A DNA stretch of 64,000 nt from Pseudomonas sp. 8O (GTDB lineage Bacteria > Pseudomonadota > Gammaproteobacteria > Pseudomonadales > Pseudomonadaceae), in NCBI RefSeq assembly GCF_902506495.1, contig NZ_LR733265.1, positions 250,098 to 314,097 on the forward strand, read 5' to 3'. The translations under genes and the position numbers were made by a program. Below, piece by piece: positions 38,609 through 50,696 of the stretch; the first letter of the stretch is position 1; each line of letters starts with the position of its first letter. The notes under the pieces are model-generated. The model searched no databases. It saw only the letters and a program-made list of their open reading frames with translations, and was not told the DNA's origin.

Positions 38609-40585
38609 TTACAGCAGGATGGTGCGGATATCGGCCAGCAGCTGCGACAGGCGCTGAGTGAAGCGTGCAGCAGCAGCGCCGTTGATCACCCGGTGGTCGT
38701 AGGACAGCGACAGCGGCAGCATCAGCTTGGGCTGGAAGGCCTTGCCATCCCACACCGGCTGCATGGTGGCCTTGCTGACACCGAGGATCGCCACTTCCGG
38801 CGCGTTGACGATCGGCGTGAAGCCGGTGCCGCCAATGTGACCGAGGCTGGAGATGGTGAAGCAGGCACCCTGCATGTCATCAGCCGAAAGCTTCTTGGTG
38901 CGCGCCTTTTCCGCCAGTGCGGCGGCCTCAGCCGCGAGCTGCAGCAGGCTCTTTTGATCGACGTTCTTGATCACCGGTACCAGCAGGCCGTCCGGCGTAT
39001 CGACGGCGAAGCCGATGTGCACGTACTTCTTGCGGATGATCGCCTTGCCACTCGGGGCCAGCGAACTGTTGAAGTCCGGCAGTTCCTTGAGCAGGTGGGC
39101 GCAGGCCTTGAGCAGCAGCGGCAGCACGGTCAGCTTGACGCCAGCCTTCTCGGCCACGGCCTTCTGCGCGACGCGGAAGGCTTCCAGGTCGGTGATGTCG
39201 GCCGAGTCGAACTGAGTCACGTGCGGCACGTTGAGCCAGCTGCGATGCAGGTTGGCGGCGCCGACCTGCATCAGGCGGGTCATCGCCACTTCTTCGATTT
39301 CACCGAACTTGCTGAAGTCCACGGTCGGGATCGGCGGAATGCCGGCGCCGCCGGTGGCAGCAGCGGCAGTCGCCTGCGGTGCAGCCTTGGCCTTGTGCAT
39401 CATCGCCTTGACGTAAACCTGCACGTCTTCCTTGAGGATGCGGCCTTTCGGACCGGTGCCGGCGATATCCGCCAGTTCCACGCCGAAATCACGAGCCAGC
39501 TGACGCACGGCGGGGCCGGCATGCACCTTGGCACCATCGCGCTTGGGCGCGTTGGCGACTTCGGCAGCAGCAGCCGACAGCGAGGCGATAGCGCGTACTT
39601 CTGCGGCCACTTCCGGGGCGGCGCCTTCCGGTACGCGGTGCACTTGCTGACTGGCTTGCGCCGGCGCAGTGGCCGGAGCGGCACCCGCTACCTTGAGCTT
39701 GAGGATCAGGTCGCCGGTGCCGACTTCGGCGTCCAGCTTGACCAGTACTTCTTCCACCACGCCGGCAGCCGGCGAGGGGATTTCCATGGAGGCCTTGTCG
39801 GACTCCAGGGTGATCAGCGACTGGTCGGCTTCGATGCTGTCACCAGCCTTGACCATGACCTCAATGACCTTGACCTTGCCGTCGGTGCCAATGTCCGGCA
39901 CGTGCACGTCCTGCACCGAAGCAGCAGCCGGGGCGGCGGCAGCGGGAGCAGGTGCGGCGGCAGACGCAGCAGCGGGCGCTGCGGCTTGAGCGGGTGCAGC
40001 ACTGGCGGTTGCGCCGCCAGCAGTACGCAGCTTGAGGATCAGGTCGCCAGTGCCAACTTCGGCGTCCAGTTTGACCAGCACTTCTTCCACCACGCCGGCA
40101 GCCGGCGAGGGGATTTCCATGGAGGCCTTGTCGGACTCCAGGGTGATCAGTGACTGGTCGGCTTCGATGCTGTCACCGACCTTGACCATGACTTCGATGA
40201 CCTTGACCTTGCCGTCGGTGCCGATATCCGGCACGTGCACATCCTGCACGCTGCTGCTGGTCGCGGCAGCGGCAGGAGCGGCCGCCGGAGCGGCTGCTTT
40301 CGGCGCTTCGGCAGGCGCGGCTTCGGCTTTCGGTGCAGGCGCCGCTTCGGCGGCACCTTCGACTTCCAGCACCAGCAGCTCATCGCCTTCCTTCAGGCGG
40401 TCGCCGATCTTGACCTTGATTTCCTTGATCACGCCGGCTTTGGGCGAAGGCACTTCCATGGAGGCCTTGTCGGACTCCAGGGTCAGTACGCTCTGGTCGG
40501 CTTCGATACGGTCGCCGACCTTCACCAGCAGTTCAATTACCTCGCCTTCACCGCCGAGGTCGGGTACGCGAATCAATTCACTCAT
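38609..40585 (-). CDS. aceF: Dihydrolipoamide acetyltransferase (pyruvate dehydrogenase E2) with three lipoyl domains
   Basis: A 658-residue E2 core protein. Three lipoyl domains each carry ESDKASME with the lipoylated Lys (about residues 40, 157 and 268), joined by Ala/Pro/Glu-rich swinging linkers. Then comes the E3/E1-binding domain (PAVRQLARDFGVELADIAGTGPKGRI) and the acetyltransferase core ending with DHRVINGAAAARF (His and Asp of the active site). Lipoyl domains 2 and 3 are nearly identical in DNA with a 333-base spacing (39697-39917 and 40030-40250), a recent duplication or ongoing gene conversion. P. aeruginosa E2 has two lipoyl domains as I recall. AAGGAG precedes the ATG; aceE ends 11 bases upstream. 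Confidence 0.96.
   Translation of the reverse strand: MSELIRVPDLGGEGEVIELLVKVGDRIEADQSVLTLESDKASMEVPSPKAGVIKEIKVKIGDRLKEGDELLVLEVEGAAEAAPAPKAEAAPAEAPKAAAPAAAPAAAATSSSVQDVHVPDIGTDGKVKVIEVMVKVGDSIEADQSLITLESDKASMEIPSPAAGVVEEVLVKLDAEVGTGDLILKLRTAGGATASAAPAQAAAPAAASAAAPAPAAAAPAAASVQDVHVPDIGTDGKVKVIEVMVKAGDSIEADQSLITLESDKASMEIPSPAAGVVEEVLVKLDAEVGTGDLILKLKVAGAAPATAPAQASQQVHRVPEGAAPEVAAEVRAIASLSAAAAEVANAPKRDGAKVHAGPAVRQLARDFGVELADIAGTGPKGRILKEDVQVYVKAMMHKAKAAPQATAAAATGGAGIPPIPTVDFSKFGEIEEVAMTRLMQVGAANLHRSWLNVPHVTQFDSADITDLEAFRVAQKAVAEKAGVKLTVLPLLLKACAHLLKELPDFNSSLAPSGKAIIRKKYVHIGFAVDTPDGLLVPVIKNVDQKSLLQLAAEAAALAEKARTKKLSADDMQGACFTISSLGHIGGTGFTPIVNAPEVAILGVSKATMQPVWDGKAFQPKLMLPLSLSYDHRVINGAAAARFTQRLSQLLADIRTILL
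39697..40250. repeat. Near-identical lipoyl-domain repeats within aceF
   Basis: Two copies of about 220 bases (39697-39917 and 40030-40250) are offset by exactly 333 bases (111 codons). They differ at only a small number of mostly synonymous positions. The Ala-rich linkers between them have diverged. Confidence 0.9.
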
Positions 40586-40596
40586 CGCTACGCTCC

Positions 40597-43242
<2,646 letters not shown>

Positions 43243-43354
43243 GGCTTGCTCCAGGGCGGAAAGGCTTCCAGAATCGGAGGCCAGTTGGGTCTCACCGGCT
43301 TTTTGGGCGGGCGAGTTGAAATTCTTGGATTTACCGGGGGTAGGACCGGCCGCT

Positions 43355-43422
43355 TGTAGTTTTACTACATTTCGACGACGGATTCAGCCCTCTGGATACA
43401 ATTCTTTCGTAGTAAAACTACA
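43355..43422. promoter_or_regulatory. Twin palindromic operator-like sites between aceE and glnE
   Basis: TGTAGTTTTACTACA (43355-43369) is a perfect 6-3-6 palindrome. CGTAGTAAAACTACA (43408-43422) is the same site with one arm base changed. Their centres are 53 bases apart, about five helical turns, and they bracket a TACAAT element at 43397-43402 on the plus strand. Twin sites of this GT-N-AC form suit a FadR-branch GntR regulator such as PdhR, but the Pseudomonas regulator is not identified here. Confidence 0.6.
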
Positions 43423-43513
43423 ATCCGCGGCACCGCCGGCCGCGCGTGCCCCGCTGGTGCGGGGCTGCGGGCGATTGCACCGTGCGTCCGGCAGTCCGCC
43501 AAAAGGATAGACC

Positions 43514-46456
43514 ATGAGCCTGCCGTTGCTGGTCGAGTTGCCCCCTTCCCTTGTCTCCCTGGCCGAACGCGCCGAACAGTCGTTGCAAACCGCTTTGGCA
43601 GAGCATGAGGCGCTGGCTGAACCTGTTGCCGCATGGCCGCAAGAACGCCGCGTTGCCTGGCGGCAGGTGTCGGCGCTGAGCGATTTCGTCGCCGAGCAGG
43701 CGCAGCGTGATCCGCAGATGTTCGTTGCGCTTGCCGAGTCCGGTGAGCTGGAGCGCAGCCTGGCGCCGGGCGAGTTGCGCCAGCAACTGGAGGCGCAACT
43801 GGCCGAGTGTGCCGATGAGGATGCCCTGGGGCGCTGCCTGCGGCGTTTTCGCAATCGTCAGCAACTGCGCATCATCTGGCGCGACTTCAGCCGCCAGGCG
43901 GCGCTTGGTGAAACCTGCCGCGATCTGTCCGATCTCGCCGATGCCTGCATCGATCTGGCCTATCACTGGCTGTACCCGCGTCATTGCACGCAGTTCGGTA
44001 CGCCGGTCGGGCGGCGCAGTGGCCAGCCGCAACACATGGTCATCCTCGGCATGGGCAAGCTCGGCGCGCACGAGCTGAACCTGTCTTCGGACATCGACCT
44101 GATCTTCGGCTATCCCGAAGGTGGCGAGACCGAGGGTGTGAAGCGCCCGCTGGATAATCAGGAGTTCTTCATCCGTCTCGGGCAGCGCCTGATCAAGGCG
44201 CTGGATGCGATCACCGTCGACGGCTTCGTGTTCCGTACCGACATGCGCCTGCGTCCCTACGGTTCCAGCGGTGCGCTGGTGTTCAGCTTCAATGCGTTGG
44301 AGCAGTACTACCAGGATCAGGGCCGTGACTGGGAGCGCTACGCGATGATCAAGGCGCGCGTGGTCGGCGGTGATCAGGCCGCGGGTGCCGAGTTGCTGGA
44401 GATGCTGCGGCCCTTCGTCTACCGGCGCTACCTGGATTTTTCCGCCATCGAGGCGCTGCGTGCGATGAAGCTGCTGATCCAGCAGGAAGTGCGGCGCAAG
44501 GGTATGAGCGAGAACATCAAGCTCGGCGCCGGCGGCATTCGTGAGGTCGAGTTCATCGCTCAGGCCTTCCAGCTGATTCATGGTGGGCGTGATCTCAGTC
44601 TGCAGCAGCGGCCGTTGCTCAAGGTGCTGACCACGCTGGAAGGGCAGGGCTATCTGCCGCCGCCGGTGGTCGCGGAAATGAAGGAGGGTTACGAGTTCCT
44701 GCGTTATGCCGAGCACGCCTTGCAGGGCATCGGTGATCGGCAGACGCAGATGCTGCCGGCCGACCCGCAGGATCAGGCGCGGGTGGCGGCGATCATGGGC
44801 TTTGCTGACTGGGCGAGTTTTCATGAGCGCCTGATGCACTGGCGCGGTCGCATCGAATGGCACTTCCAGCAGGTGATCGCCGATCCTGACGAAGATGAGT
44901 CGGATGCTGGCGAGGCCTGCGTTGGCGCCGAGTGGCTGCCGTTGTGGCAGGGGGCGCTGGACGATGAGGCTGCCGCGCTGCAGTTGCAGGAGGCGGGTTT
45001 CATCGAGCCTGGTGCAGCCTGTCGGCGCCTGGGGGATCTGCGTAACGGCCCGCAGGTGCGCGCCATGCAGCGCCTCGGTCGTGAGCGTCTGGATGCGTTC
45101 ATTCCGCGTCTGCTGACGCAGACCGTCGAGCATGACAAGCCGGATCTGGTGTTGGAGCGGGTGTTGCCGCTGGTAGAAAAGGTCGCACGGCGCTCGGCCT
45201 ACCTGGTGTTGCTGAGCGAAAACCCAGGCGCGCTGGAGCGCCTGATCAGCCTTTGTGCAGGTAGCCCATGGATCGCCGAGCAGATCGCTCGCTATCCACT
45301 GTTGCTCGACGAACTGCTCAACGAGGGGCGGCTGTACCATCCGCCGCTGGCCCCGGAGCTGGCTGCCGAGTTGCGCGAACGGCTGATCCGTATTCCCGAG
45401 GAGGATCTGGAGCAGCAGATGGAGGCGCTGCGCCACTTCAAGTTGGCCCACAGCCTGCGCGTGGCCGCTTCGGAAATTGCCGGCACGCTGCCCTTGATGA
45501 AGGTATCGGACTACCTGACCTGGCTGGCCGAGGCGATTCTCGATCAGGTGCTGGCGCTGGCCTGGCAGCATACGGTGCAGCGTCACGGCCGGCCGCATCG
45601 TGCCGATGGTACGCCCTGCGACCCGGACTTCATCATCATTGGCTATGGCAAGGTCGGTGGCCTGGAGTTCGGCCATGGCTCGGATCTGGACCTGGTGTTC
45701 ATCCATGACGGCGATCCGCAGGCCGAGACCGATGGCGCCAAACCCATCGACGGTGCGCAGTTCTTCACCCGCCTGGGGCAGCGCATCATTCACCTGTTGA
45801 CTACCCAGACCACCTCCGGTGCGCTCTATGAGGTGGATATGCGCCTGCGACCATCTGGCGCAGCGGGCCTTCTGGTCAGCTCGCTGGGTGCCTTCCAGCG
45901 TTATCAGGAGACCGAGGCCTGGACCTGGGAGCATCAGGCGCTGGTGCGGGCGCGGGTACTGGTGGGATGCCCGCGCCTGGCCGGCGAATTCGCTCGCGTG
46001 CGCGCCGAAGTGCTGGGTCGCCAGCGCGATACCGAGTCGCTGCGCGTCGAGGTCAGCGAGATGCGCGCGAAGATGCGTGACAACCTTGGCACCAGGAATA
46101 CTGCGGCCGGAACGGCAGCGAATGCCTTCGAGGCCACGTCCTCCTTCGATCTGAAGCAGGACGCCGGTGGTATCGTCGATATCGAATTTATGGTGCAATA
46201 CGCGGCTCTGGCCTGGTCGTGGCAACACCCGCAGCTACTCGAGTTCACCGATAACATCCGCATTCTGGAAGGCCTGGAGCGGGTCGATCTGATGAGCGTC
46301 GAGGATGCCGCATTGCTGCGTGAGGTCTACAAGATCTATCGCTCGGCTGCCCATCGCCAGGCGCTGCAGAAGCAGCCTGGGGTGGTGCCGGGGGATCAGT
46401 TCCAGGATGAGCGTCGCGCCGTGATGCGCCTGTGGCGTGAGCTGGGACTGAGTTGA
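43514..46456 (+). CDS. glnE: Bifunctional glutamine synthetase adenylyltransferase/deadenylase
   Basis: A 980-residue protein with two nucleotidyltransferase domains. The N-terminal one (removal of AMP) has GMGKLGAHELNLSSDIDLIF and the C-terminal one (addition) has GYGKVGGLEFGHGSDLDLVFIHD; the Asp-x-Asp pairs bind the catalytic metals. Both are followed by helical domains, and DAGGIVDIEFMVQY marks the second. It adjusts glutamine synthetase in response to PII and glutamine. It starts divergent to aceE and is followed 63 bases later by ilvE. Confidence 0.97.
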   Translation: MSLPLLVELPPSLVSLAERAEQSLQTALAEHEALAEPVAAWPQERRVAWRQVSALSDFVAEQAQRDPQMFVALAESGELERSLAPGELRQQLEAQLAECADEDALGRCLRRFRNRQQLRIIWRDFSRQAALGETCRDLSDLADACIDLAYHWLYPRHCTQFGTPVGRRSGQPQHMVILGMGKLGAHELNLSSDIDLIFGYPEGGETEGVKRPLDNQEFFIRLGQRLIKALDAITVDGFVFRTDMRLRPYGSSGALVFSFNALEQYYQDQGRDWERYAMIKARVVGGDQAAGAELLEMLRPFVYRRYLDFSAIEALRAMKLLIQQEVRRKGMSENIKLGAGGIREVEFIAQAFQLIHGGRDLSLQQRPLLKVLTTLEGQGYLPPPVVAEMKEGYEFLRYAEHALQGIGDRQTQMLPADPQDQARVAAIMGFADWASFHERLMHWRGRIEWHFQQVIADPDEDESDAGEACVGAEWLPLWQGALDDEAAALQLQEAGFIEPGAACRRLGDLRNGPQVRAMQRLGRERLDAFIPRLLTQTVEHDKPDLVLERVLPLVEKVARRSAYLVLLSENPGALERLISLCAGSPWIAEQIARYPLLLDELLNEGRLYHPPLAPELAAELRERLIRIPEEDLEQQMEALRHFKLAHSLRVAASEIAGTLPLMKVSDYLTWLAEAILDQVLALAWQHTVQRHGRPHRADGTPCDPDFIIIGYGKVGGLEFGHGSDLDLVFIHDGDPQAETDGAKPIDGAQFFTRLGQRIIHLLTTQTTSGALYEVDMRLRPSGAAGLLVSSLGAFQRYQETEAWTWEHQALVRARVLVGCPRLAGEFARVRAEVLGRQRDTESLRVEVSEMRAKMRDNLGTRNTAAGTAANAFEATSSFDLKQDAGGIVDIEFMVQYAALAWSWQHPQLLEFTDNIRILEGLERVDLMSVEDAALLREVYKIYRSAAHRQALQKQPGVVPGDQFQDERRAVMRLWRELGLS

Positions 46457-46519
46457 ACGACGGGGTTTGAGGCCCCACCTACTGATCGAACCGTGAAGCG
46501 AATTTGAGGAGCAGGCAAG

Positions 46520-47443
46520 ATGTCGATGTCCGACCGTGATGGCGTGATCTGGTACGACGGCGAACTGGTGCCGTGGCGCGAAGCCAACACCCATGTGCTG
46601 ACCCATACCCTGCACTACGGCATGGGCGTGTTCGAGGGCGTACGTGCCTATAACACCCCGGACGGCACCGCGATCTTCCGCCTGCAAGCGCACACCGACC
46701 GCCTGTTCGATTCGGCGCACATCTTCAATATGCAGATTCCTTTCAGCAAGGAAGAGATCAACGAGGCGCAGCGCGCCGCTGTACGTGAGAACGGCCTGGA
46801 AAGTGCCTACCTGCGTCCGATGGTGTTCTTCGGTAGTGAAGGCATGGGCCTGCGCGCTTCCGGCCTGAAGGTGCACGTGATCGTCGCCGCCTGGCACTGG
46901 GGTGCCTACATGGGCGAAGAGGCGCTGGAAGCCGGCATCAAGGTGCGCACCAGCTCCTATACCCGCCACCACGTCAACATCGCCATGACCCGTGCCAAGG
47001 CCAACGGCAACTACATCAACTCGATGCTGGCCCTGCAGGAAGCCATCTCTGGCGGTGCCGACGAGGCCATGCTGCTGGATCCGGAAGGCTACGTGGCCGA
47101 AGGCTCGGGCGAGAACATCTTCCTGGTCAAGGACGGCGTGGTGTACACCCCGGAAGTGACCTCCTGCCTCAACGGCATTACCCGCAGCACCATCCTGACC
47201 CTGGCCGAAGAGCACGGCATCAAGGTGGTCGAGAAGCGCATCACCCGCGATGAGGTGTACATCGCCGACGAGGCTTTCTTCACCGGCACCGCCGCTGAAG
47301 TCACCCCGATTCGTGAAGTGGATGGTCGCAAGATTGGAGCCGGTCGTCGCGGCCCGGTCACCGAGAAGCTGCAGAAGGCCTACTTCGACCTGGTCACCGG
47401 CAAAACCAGTGGCCACGCCGAATGGCGTACGCTGGTTAAATAA
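46520..47443 (+). CDS. ilvE: Branched-chain amino acid aminotransferase
   Basis: A 307-residue fold-type IV PLP enzyme. SYTRHHVNIAMTRAKANGNYINSMLALQEA contains the Lys that binds PLP, followed by EAMLLDPEGYVAEGSGENIFLVKDGV and SCLNGITRSTILTLAEEHG. It makes Ile, Leu and Val from their keto acids. GAGGAGCAGG precedes the ATG. A terminator follows at 47465, separating it from the LPS genes. Confidence 0.96.
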   Translation: MSMSDRDGVIWYDGELVPWREANTHVLTHTLHYGMGVFEGVRAYNTPDGTAIFRLQAHTDRLFDSAHIFNMQIPFSKEEINEAQRAAVRENGLESAYLRPMVFFGSEGMGLRASGLKVHVIVAAWHWGAYMGEEALEAGIKVRTSSYTRHHVNIAMTRAKANGNYINSMLALQEAISGGADEAMLLDPEGYVAEGSGENIFLVKDGVVYTPEVTSCLNGITRSTILTLAEEHGIKVVEKRITRDEVYIADEAFFTGTAAEVTPIREVDGRKIGAGRRGPVTEKLQKAYFDLVTGKTSGHAEWRTLVK

Positions 47444-47464
47444 GCGATTGCTCGAAGGCTCGAC

Positions 47465-47495
47465 GGGGAGGCGAAAGCCTCCCCGGTCGTTTCTG
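47465..47495 (+). terminator. Terminator of ilvE
   Basis: GGGGAGGC, loop GAAA, GCCTCCCC (47465-47484), followed by GGTCGTTTCT. A stable GNRA-capped stem between ilvE and waaF. Confidence 0.8.
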
Positions 47496-47503
47496 GAAAG
47501 AAT

Positions 47504-48547
47504 ATGAAGATACTGATCGTTGGGCCAAGCTGGGTAGGCGACATGGTGATGGCGCAGACGCTGTTCCAGTGCCTGAAGCAACGCCACCCCGCATGCGAGA
47601 TCGACGTGCTGGCGCCGGACTGGAGTCGGCCGATTCTCGAGCGCATGCCCGAGGTGCGCGCCGCGCTGAGTCTGCCACTGGGTCATGGTGTGCTCGATCT
47701 GGCCACGCGCCGGCGCATTGGCAAATCGCTGGCTGGCCAGTACGACCAGGCGATCCTGCTGCCCAACTCGCTCAAGTCCGCGCTGGTGCCCTGGTTCGCC
47801 GGCATCCCCAAGCGCACCGGCTGGAAGGGCGAGATGCGCTATGGCTTGCTCAACGATATTCGTACGCTGGACAAAGACCGCTATCCGCTGATGATCGAGC
47901 GCTTCATGGCGCTGGCCTATGAACCTGGCGCTGCCTTGCCGCAGCCCTATCCGCAGCCACGTCTGGTGATCGATGAAACCAGTCGTGATGCCGCGCTGGT
48001 CAAGTTCGAACTGCAACTGGACCGCCCGGTGCTGGCGCTGTGTCCCGGTGCAGAGTTCGGCGAGGCCAAGCGCTGGCCGGCCGAGCACTACGCCAAGGTG
48101 GCCGAGATCAAGATTCGCGAAGGTTGGCAGGTCTGGCTGTTCGGCTCGAAGAACGACCATGCCGGCGGCGAGGACATTCGCATGCGCCTGATCCCGGGGT
48201 TGCGTGAGGAAGTCAGCAACTTGTCCGGGCAGACCAGTTTGGCCGAGGCCATCGACCTGATGTCGGCGGCCACTGCCGTGGTGTCCAACGACTCCGGGTT
48301 GATGCACGTGGCGGCGGCGCTGAACCGTCCGCTGGTGGCTGTCTATGGTTCCACTTCGCCAGCGTTCACTCCGCCGCTGGCTGACCGCGTCGAGATCGTT
48401 CGCCTGGGCCTGGAGTGCAGTCCCTGCTTTGATCGAACTTGCCGTTTTGGTCACTACAACTGCCTGCGTGAGCTCAAACCGCGGCCTGTGATCGAGGCGC
48501 TGGATCGGCTGGTCGGCGAAACCTTGACCCTGGTCGAGGGCGACTGA
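47504..48547 (+). CDS. waaF: ADP-heptose:LPS heptosyltransferase II
   Basis: A 347-residue GT9 enzyme: ILIVGPSWVGDMVMAQTLFQ at the N-terminus, ALCPGAEFGEAKRWPAEHYA (sugar-nucleotide region) and SNDSGLMHVAAALNRPLVAVYGSTSP near the C-terminus. LECSPCFDRTCRFGHYNCL has the Cys cluster usual for WaaF. It adds the second heptose of the inner core at the cytoplasmic face of the membrane. It opens the plus-strand LPS operon; waaC starts one base after its stop. Confidence 0.96.
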   Translation: MKILIVGPSWVGDMVMAQTLFQCLKQRHPACEIDVLAPDWSRPILERMPEVRAALSLPLGHGVLDLATRRRIGKSLAGQYDQAILLPNSLKSALVPWFAGIPKRTGWKGEMRYGLLNDIRTLDKDRYPLMIERFMALAYEPGAALPQPYPQPRLVIDETSRDAALVKFELQLDRPVLALCPGAEFGEAKRWPAEHYAKVAEIKIREGWQVWLFGSKNDHAGGEDIRMRLIPGLREEVSNLSGQTSLAEAIDLMSAATAVVSNDSGLMHVAAALNRPLVAVYGSTSPAFTPPLADRVEIVRLGLECSPCFDRTCRFGHYNCLRELKPRPVIEALDRLVGETLTLVEGD

Positions 48548-48548
48548 T

Positions 48549-49553
48549 TTGCGGGTACTGATCATCAAGACTTCGTCGCTGGGCGACGTGGTGCATACCC
48601 TGCCGGCGTTGACCGATGCGGCCCGCGCCATTCCCGGCATTCGTTTCGATTGGGTGGTGGAAGAAGGCTTCGCCGAGATCCCCGCCTGGCATCCGGCAGT
48701 TTCCCAGGTGATTCCGGTGGCCATCCGCCGCTGGCGCAAGCACCCGTTGCGCACCTGGCGTAGTGGTGAGTGGGCGCGCTTCAAGCAGCGTCTGCGGGAA
48801 ACCCGCTACGACCTGGTGATCGACGCCCAGGGCCTGCTCAAGAGCGCCTGGCTGACGCGCTACGTGTCGGCGCCGGTGGCCGGGCTGGATCGTGATTCGG
48901 CGCGTGAGCCGCTGGCCAGTCGTTTCTACGACCGTCGCTACGCGGTGGCCAAGGATCAGCATGCCCTGGAGCGCGTACGCCAACTCTTCGCCAAGGCGCT
49001 GGGTTATGCGCTGCCGTCCGGTACTGGGGACTATGGCCTCAGCCGCGCAGCGATGATGGATTCCGCTGCGCAGCCGTATCTGGTGTTCCTGCATGGCACC
49101 ACCTGGGCCAGTAAGCACTGGCCGGAAGCCGACTGGCGTGCGCTGGCAGAGCGCATGGACGAGCTGGGCTGGGCCGTGCGCCTACCTTGGGGCAACGAGA
49201 CGGAAAAGGCGCGTGCCGAACGCATTGCCGCCGGACTCAGCCATGCCGCTGTGCTGCCGAAGCTGAACCTGGCCGGCGTGGCCAAGGTGATCGCCGGTGC
49301 CAGCGCCTGCGTCTCCGTCGACACCGGGCTCGGTCATCTGGCTGCTGCGTTGGACGTACCCAATATTTCTCTTTATGGCCCGACGCTGCCCGGCAAGGTG
49401 GGCGCCTACGGTCATAGTCAGGTTCACCTGTGCGCCAGTGGGCCGGGCGCCGGCAGCGGTGATCGTGACAAGCCCTGTTTCGACGGCCTCGGTGCCGAGC
49501 GCGTCGGCCTGGAACTGGAAGCGCTGCTGCTCGCGCCTCCCGGCACTCTTTAA
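48549..49553 (+). CDS. waaC: ADP-heptose:LPS heptosyltransferase I
   Basis: A 334-residue GT9 enzyme starting at a TTG (48549-48551), one base after the waaF stop: RVLIIKTSSLGDVVHTLPALTD is the exact WaaC opening. FLHGTTWASKHWPEADW and SVDTGLGHLAAALDVPNISLYGPT are the donor-binding blocks. It attaches the first heptose to Kdo2-lipid A. The non-ATG start with one-base spacing suggests tight coupling to waaF. Confidence 0.96.
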   Translation: MRVLIIKTSSLGDVVHTLPALTDAARAIPGIRFDWVVEEGFAEIPAWHPAVSQVIPVAIRRWRKHPLRTWRSGEWARFKQRLRETRYDLVIDAQGLLKSAWLTRYVSAPVAGLDRDSAREPLASRFYDRRYAVAKDQHALERVRQLFAKALGYALPSGTGDYGLSRAAMMDSAAQPYLVFLHGTTWASKHWPEADWRALAERMDELGWAVRLPWGNETEKARAERIAAGLSHAAVLPKLNLAGVAKVIAGASACVSVDTGLGHLAAALDVPNISLYGPTLPGKVGAYGHSQVHLCASGPGAGSGDRDKPCFDGLGAERVGLELEALLLAPPGTL

Positions 49554-49562
49554 GGAGCGGCT

Positions 49563-50687
49563 ATGCAACTGGCCTTCGTTCTCTATAAATACTTCCCCTT
49601 CGGCGGGCTGCAGCGCGACTTCATGCGCATCGCCCTCGAATGCCAGGCGCGTGGCCATGCCATTCGCGTCTACACGCCGATCTGGGAAGGCGACAACCCT
49701 GCTGGCTTCGATGTGCGCGTGGCGCCGGTGCGTGCGCTGTTCAACCATCGCCGCAACGAGAAATTCAGCGCCTGGCTGCAAGCTGATTTGAAACGCGACC
49801 CGGTCGACCGGGTGATCGGTTTCAACAAGATGCCGGGCCTGGATGTTTACTACGCTGCCGACGGCTGTTTCGAGGACAAGGCGCAGACCCTGCGCAACCC
49901 GATCTACCGTCGCTGGGGCCGCTACAAGCACTTCGCCGATTACGAACGCGCGGTATTCGCGCCGGAGTCGAAGACCGAGATTCTGATGATCTCCGAGGTG
50001 CAGCAGCCGCTATTCATCAAACACTACAAGACCCCGCTGCAGCGCTTCCACCTGCTGCCGCCGGGTATCGCTCAGGATCGCCGGGCACCCGCCAATGCTG
50101 CCGACATTCGCGCCGAATTCCGCCGCGAGTTCAAACTGAGTGACGATGATCTGCTGTTGGTGCAGATCGGCTCCGGCTTCAAGACCAAGGGCCTGGATCG
50201 CAGCCTCAAGGCGCTGGCCGCGTTGTCGCGCGAGTTGCGCAAGCGCACCCGTCTGATCGCCATCGGCCAGGACGATCCCAAGCCCTTCCTGCTGCAGATC
50301 AAGGCGCTGGGTCTGTCCGATCAGGTGCAGATCCTCAAGGGGCGCAGCGACATTCCGCGCTTCCTGCTGGGTGCCGATCTGCTGATCCATCCGGCCTATA
50401 ACGAGAACACCGGCACCGTGTTGCTGGAGGCTCTGGTATCCGGCTTGCCGGTATTGGTCACCGATGTCTGCGGCTATGCCCATTACATTTCCGACGCCGA
50501 TTGCGGCCGCGTACTGCCCAGCCCTTTCGAGCAGGACCATCTCAACCGCACGTTGGCCGATATGCTGGCTGACCCCGAGCGCCGCGCTTTCTGGAGCCGT
50601 AACGGCCTGGTCTATGCCGATAGCGCCGACCTGTATTCGATGCCGAAGAAGGCCGCTGACGTGATCCTCGCGGAGAAGCACGCATGA
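49563..50687 (+). CDS. waaG: LPS core glycosyltransferase WaaG
   Basis: A 374-residue GT4 enzyme. LAFVLYKYFPFGGLQRDFMRIA is the WaaG N-terminus, VIGFNKMPGLDVYYAADGCF the acceptor side, and HPAYNENTGTVLLEALVSGLPVLVTDVCGYAHYI the EX7E donor site. It adds the first outer-core hexose to heptose II (a glucosyltransferase in E. coli, galactosamine in P. aeruginosa). The stop is followed by a REP-containing gap before waaP. Confidence 0.95.
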   Translation: MQLAFVLYKYFPFGGLQRDFMRIALECQARGHAIRVYTPIWEGDNPAGFDVRVAPVRALFNHRRNEKFSAWLQADLKRDPVDRVIGFNKMPGLDVYYAADGCFEDKAQTLRNPIYRRWGRYKHFADYERAVFAPESKTEILMISEVQQPLFIKHYKTPLQRFHLLPPGIAQDRRAPANAADIRAEFRREFKLSDDDLLLVQIGSGFKTKGLDRSLKALAALSRELRKRTRLIAIGQDDPKPFLLQIKALGLSDQVQILKGRSDIPRFLLGADLLIHPAYNENTGTVLLEALVSGLPVLVTDVCGYAHYISDADCGRVLPSPFEQDHLNRTLADMLADPERRAFWSRNGLVYADSADLYSMPKKAADVILAEKHA

Positions 50688-50696
50688 GTCGCCTGG

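Noticed and set aside
43418..46228. A 936-codon open frame opposite glnE
   Set aside because: It mirrors glnE codon for codon on the other strand; high third-position GC keeps the antisense frame open. No start signal or recognisable domain, and glnE is certain.
46235..48784. An 849-codon frame opposite ilvE and waaF
   Set aside because: It spans two real genes and an intergenic terminator on the other strand; low-complexity His/Gln/Arg-rich product typical of shadows.
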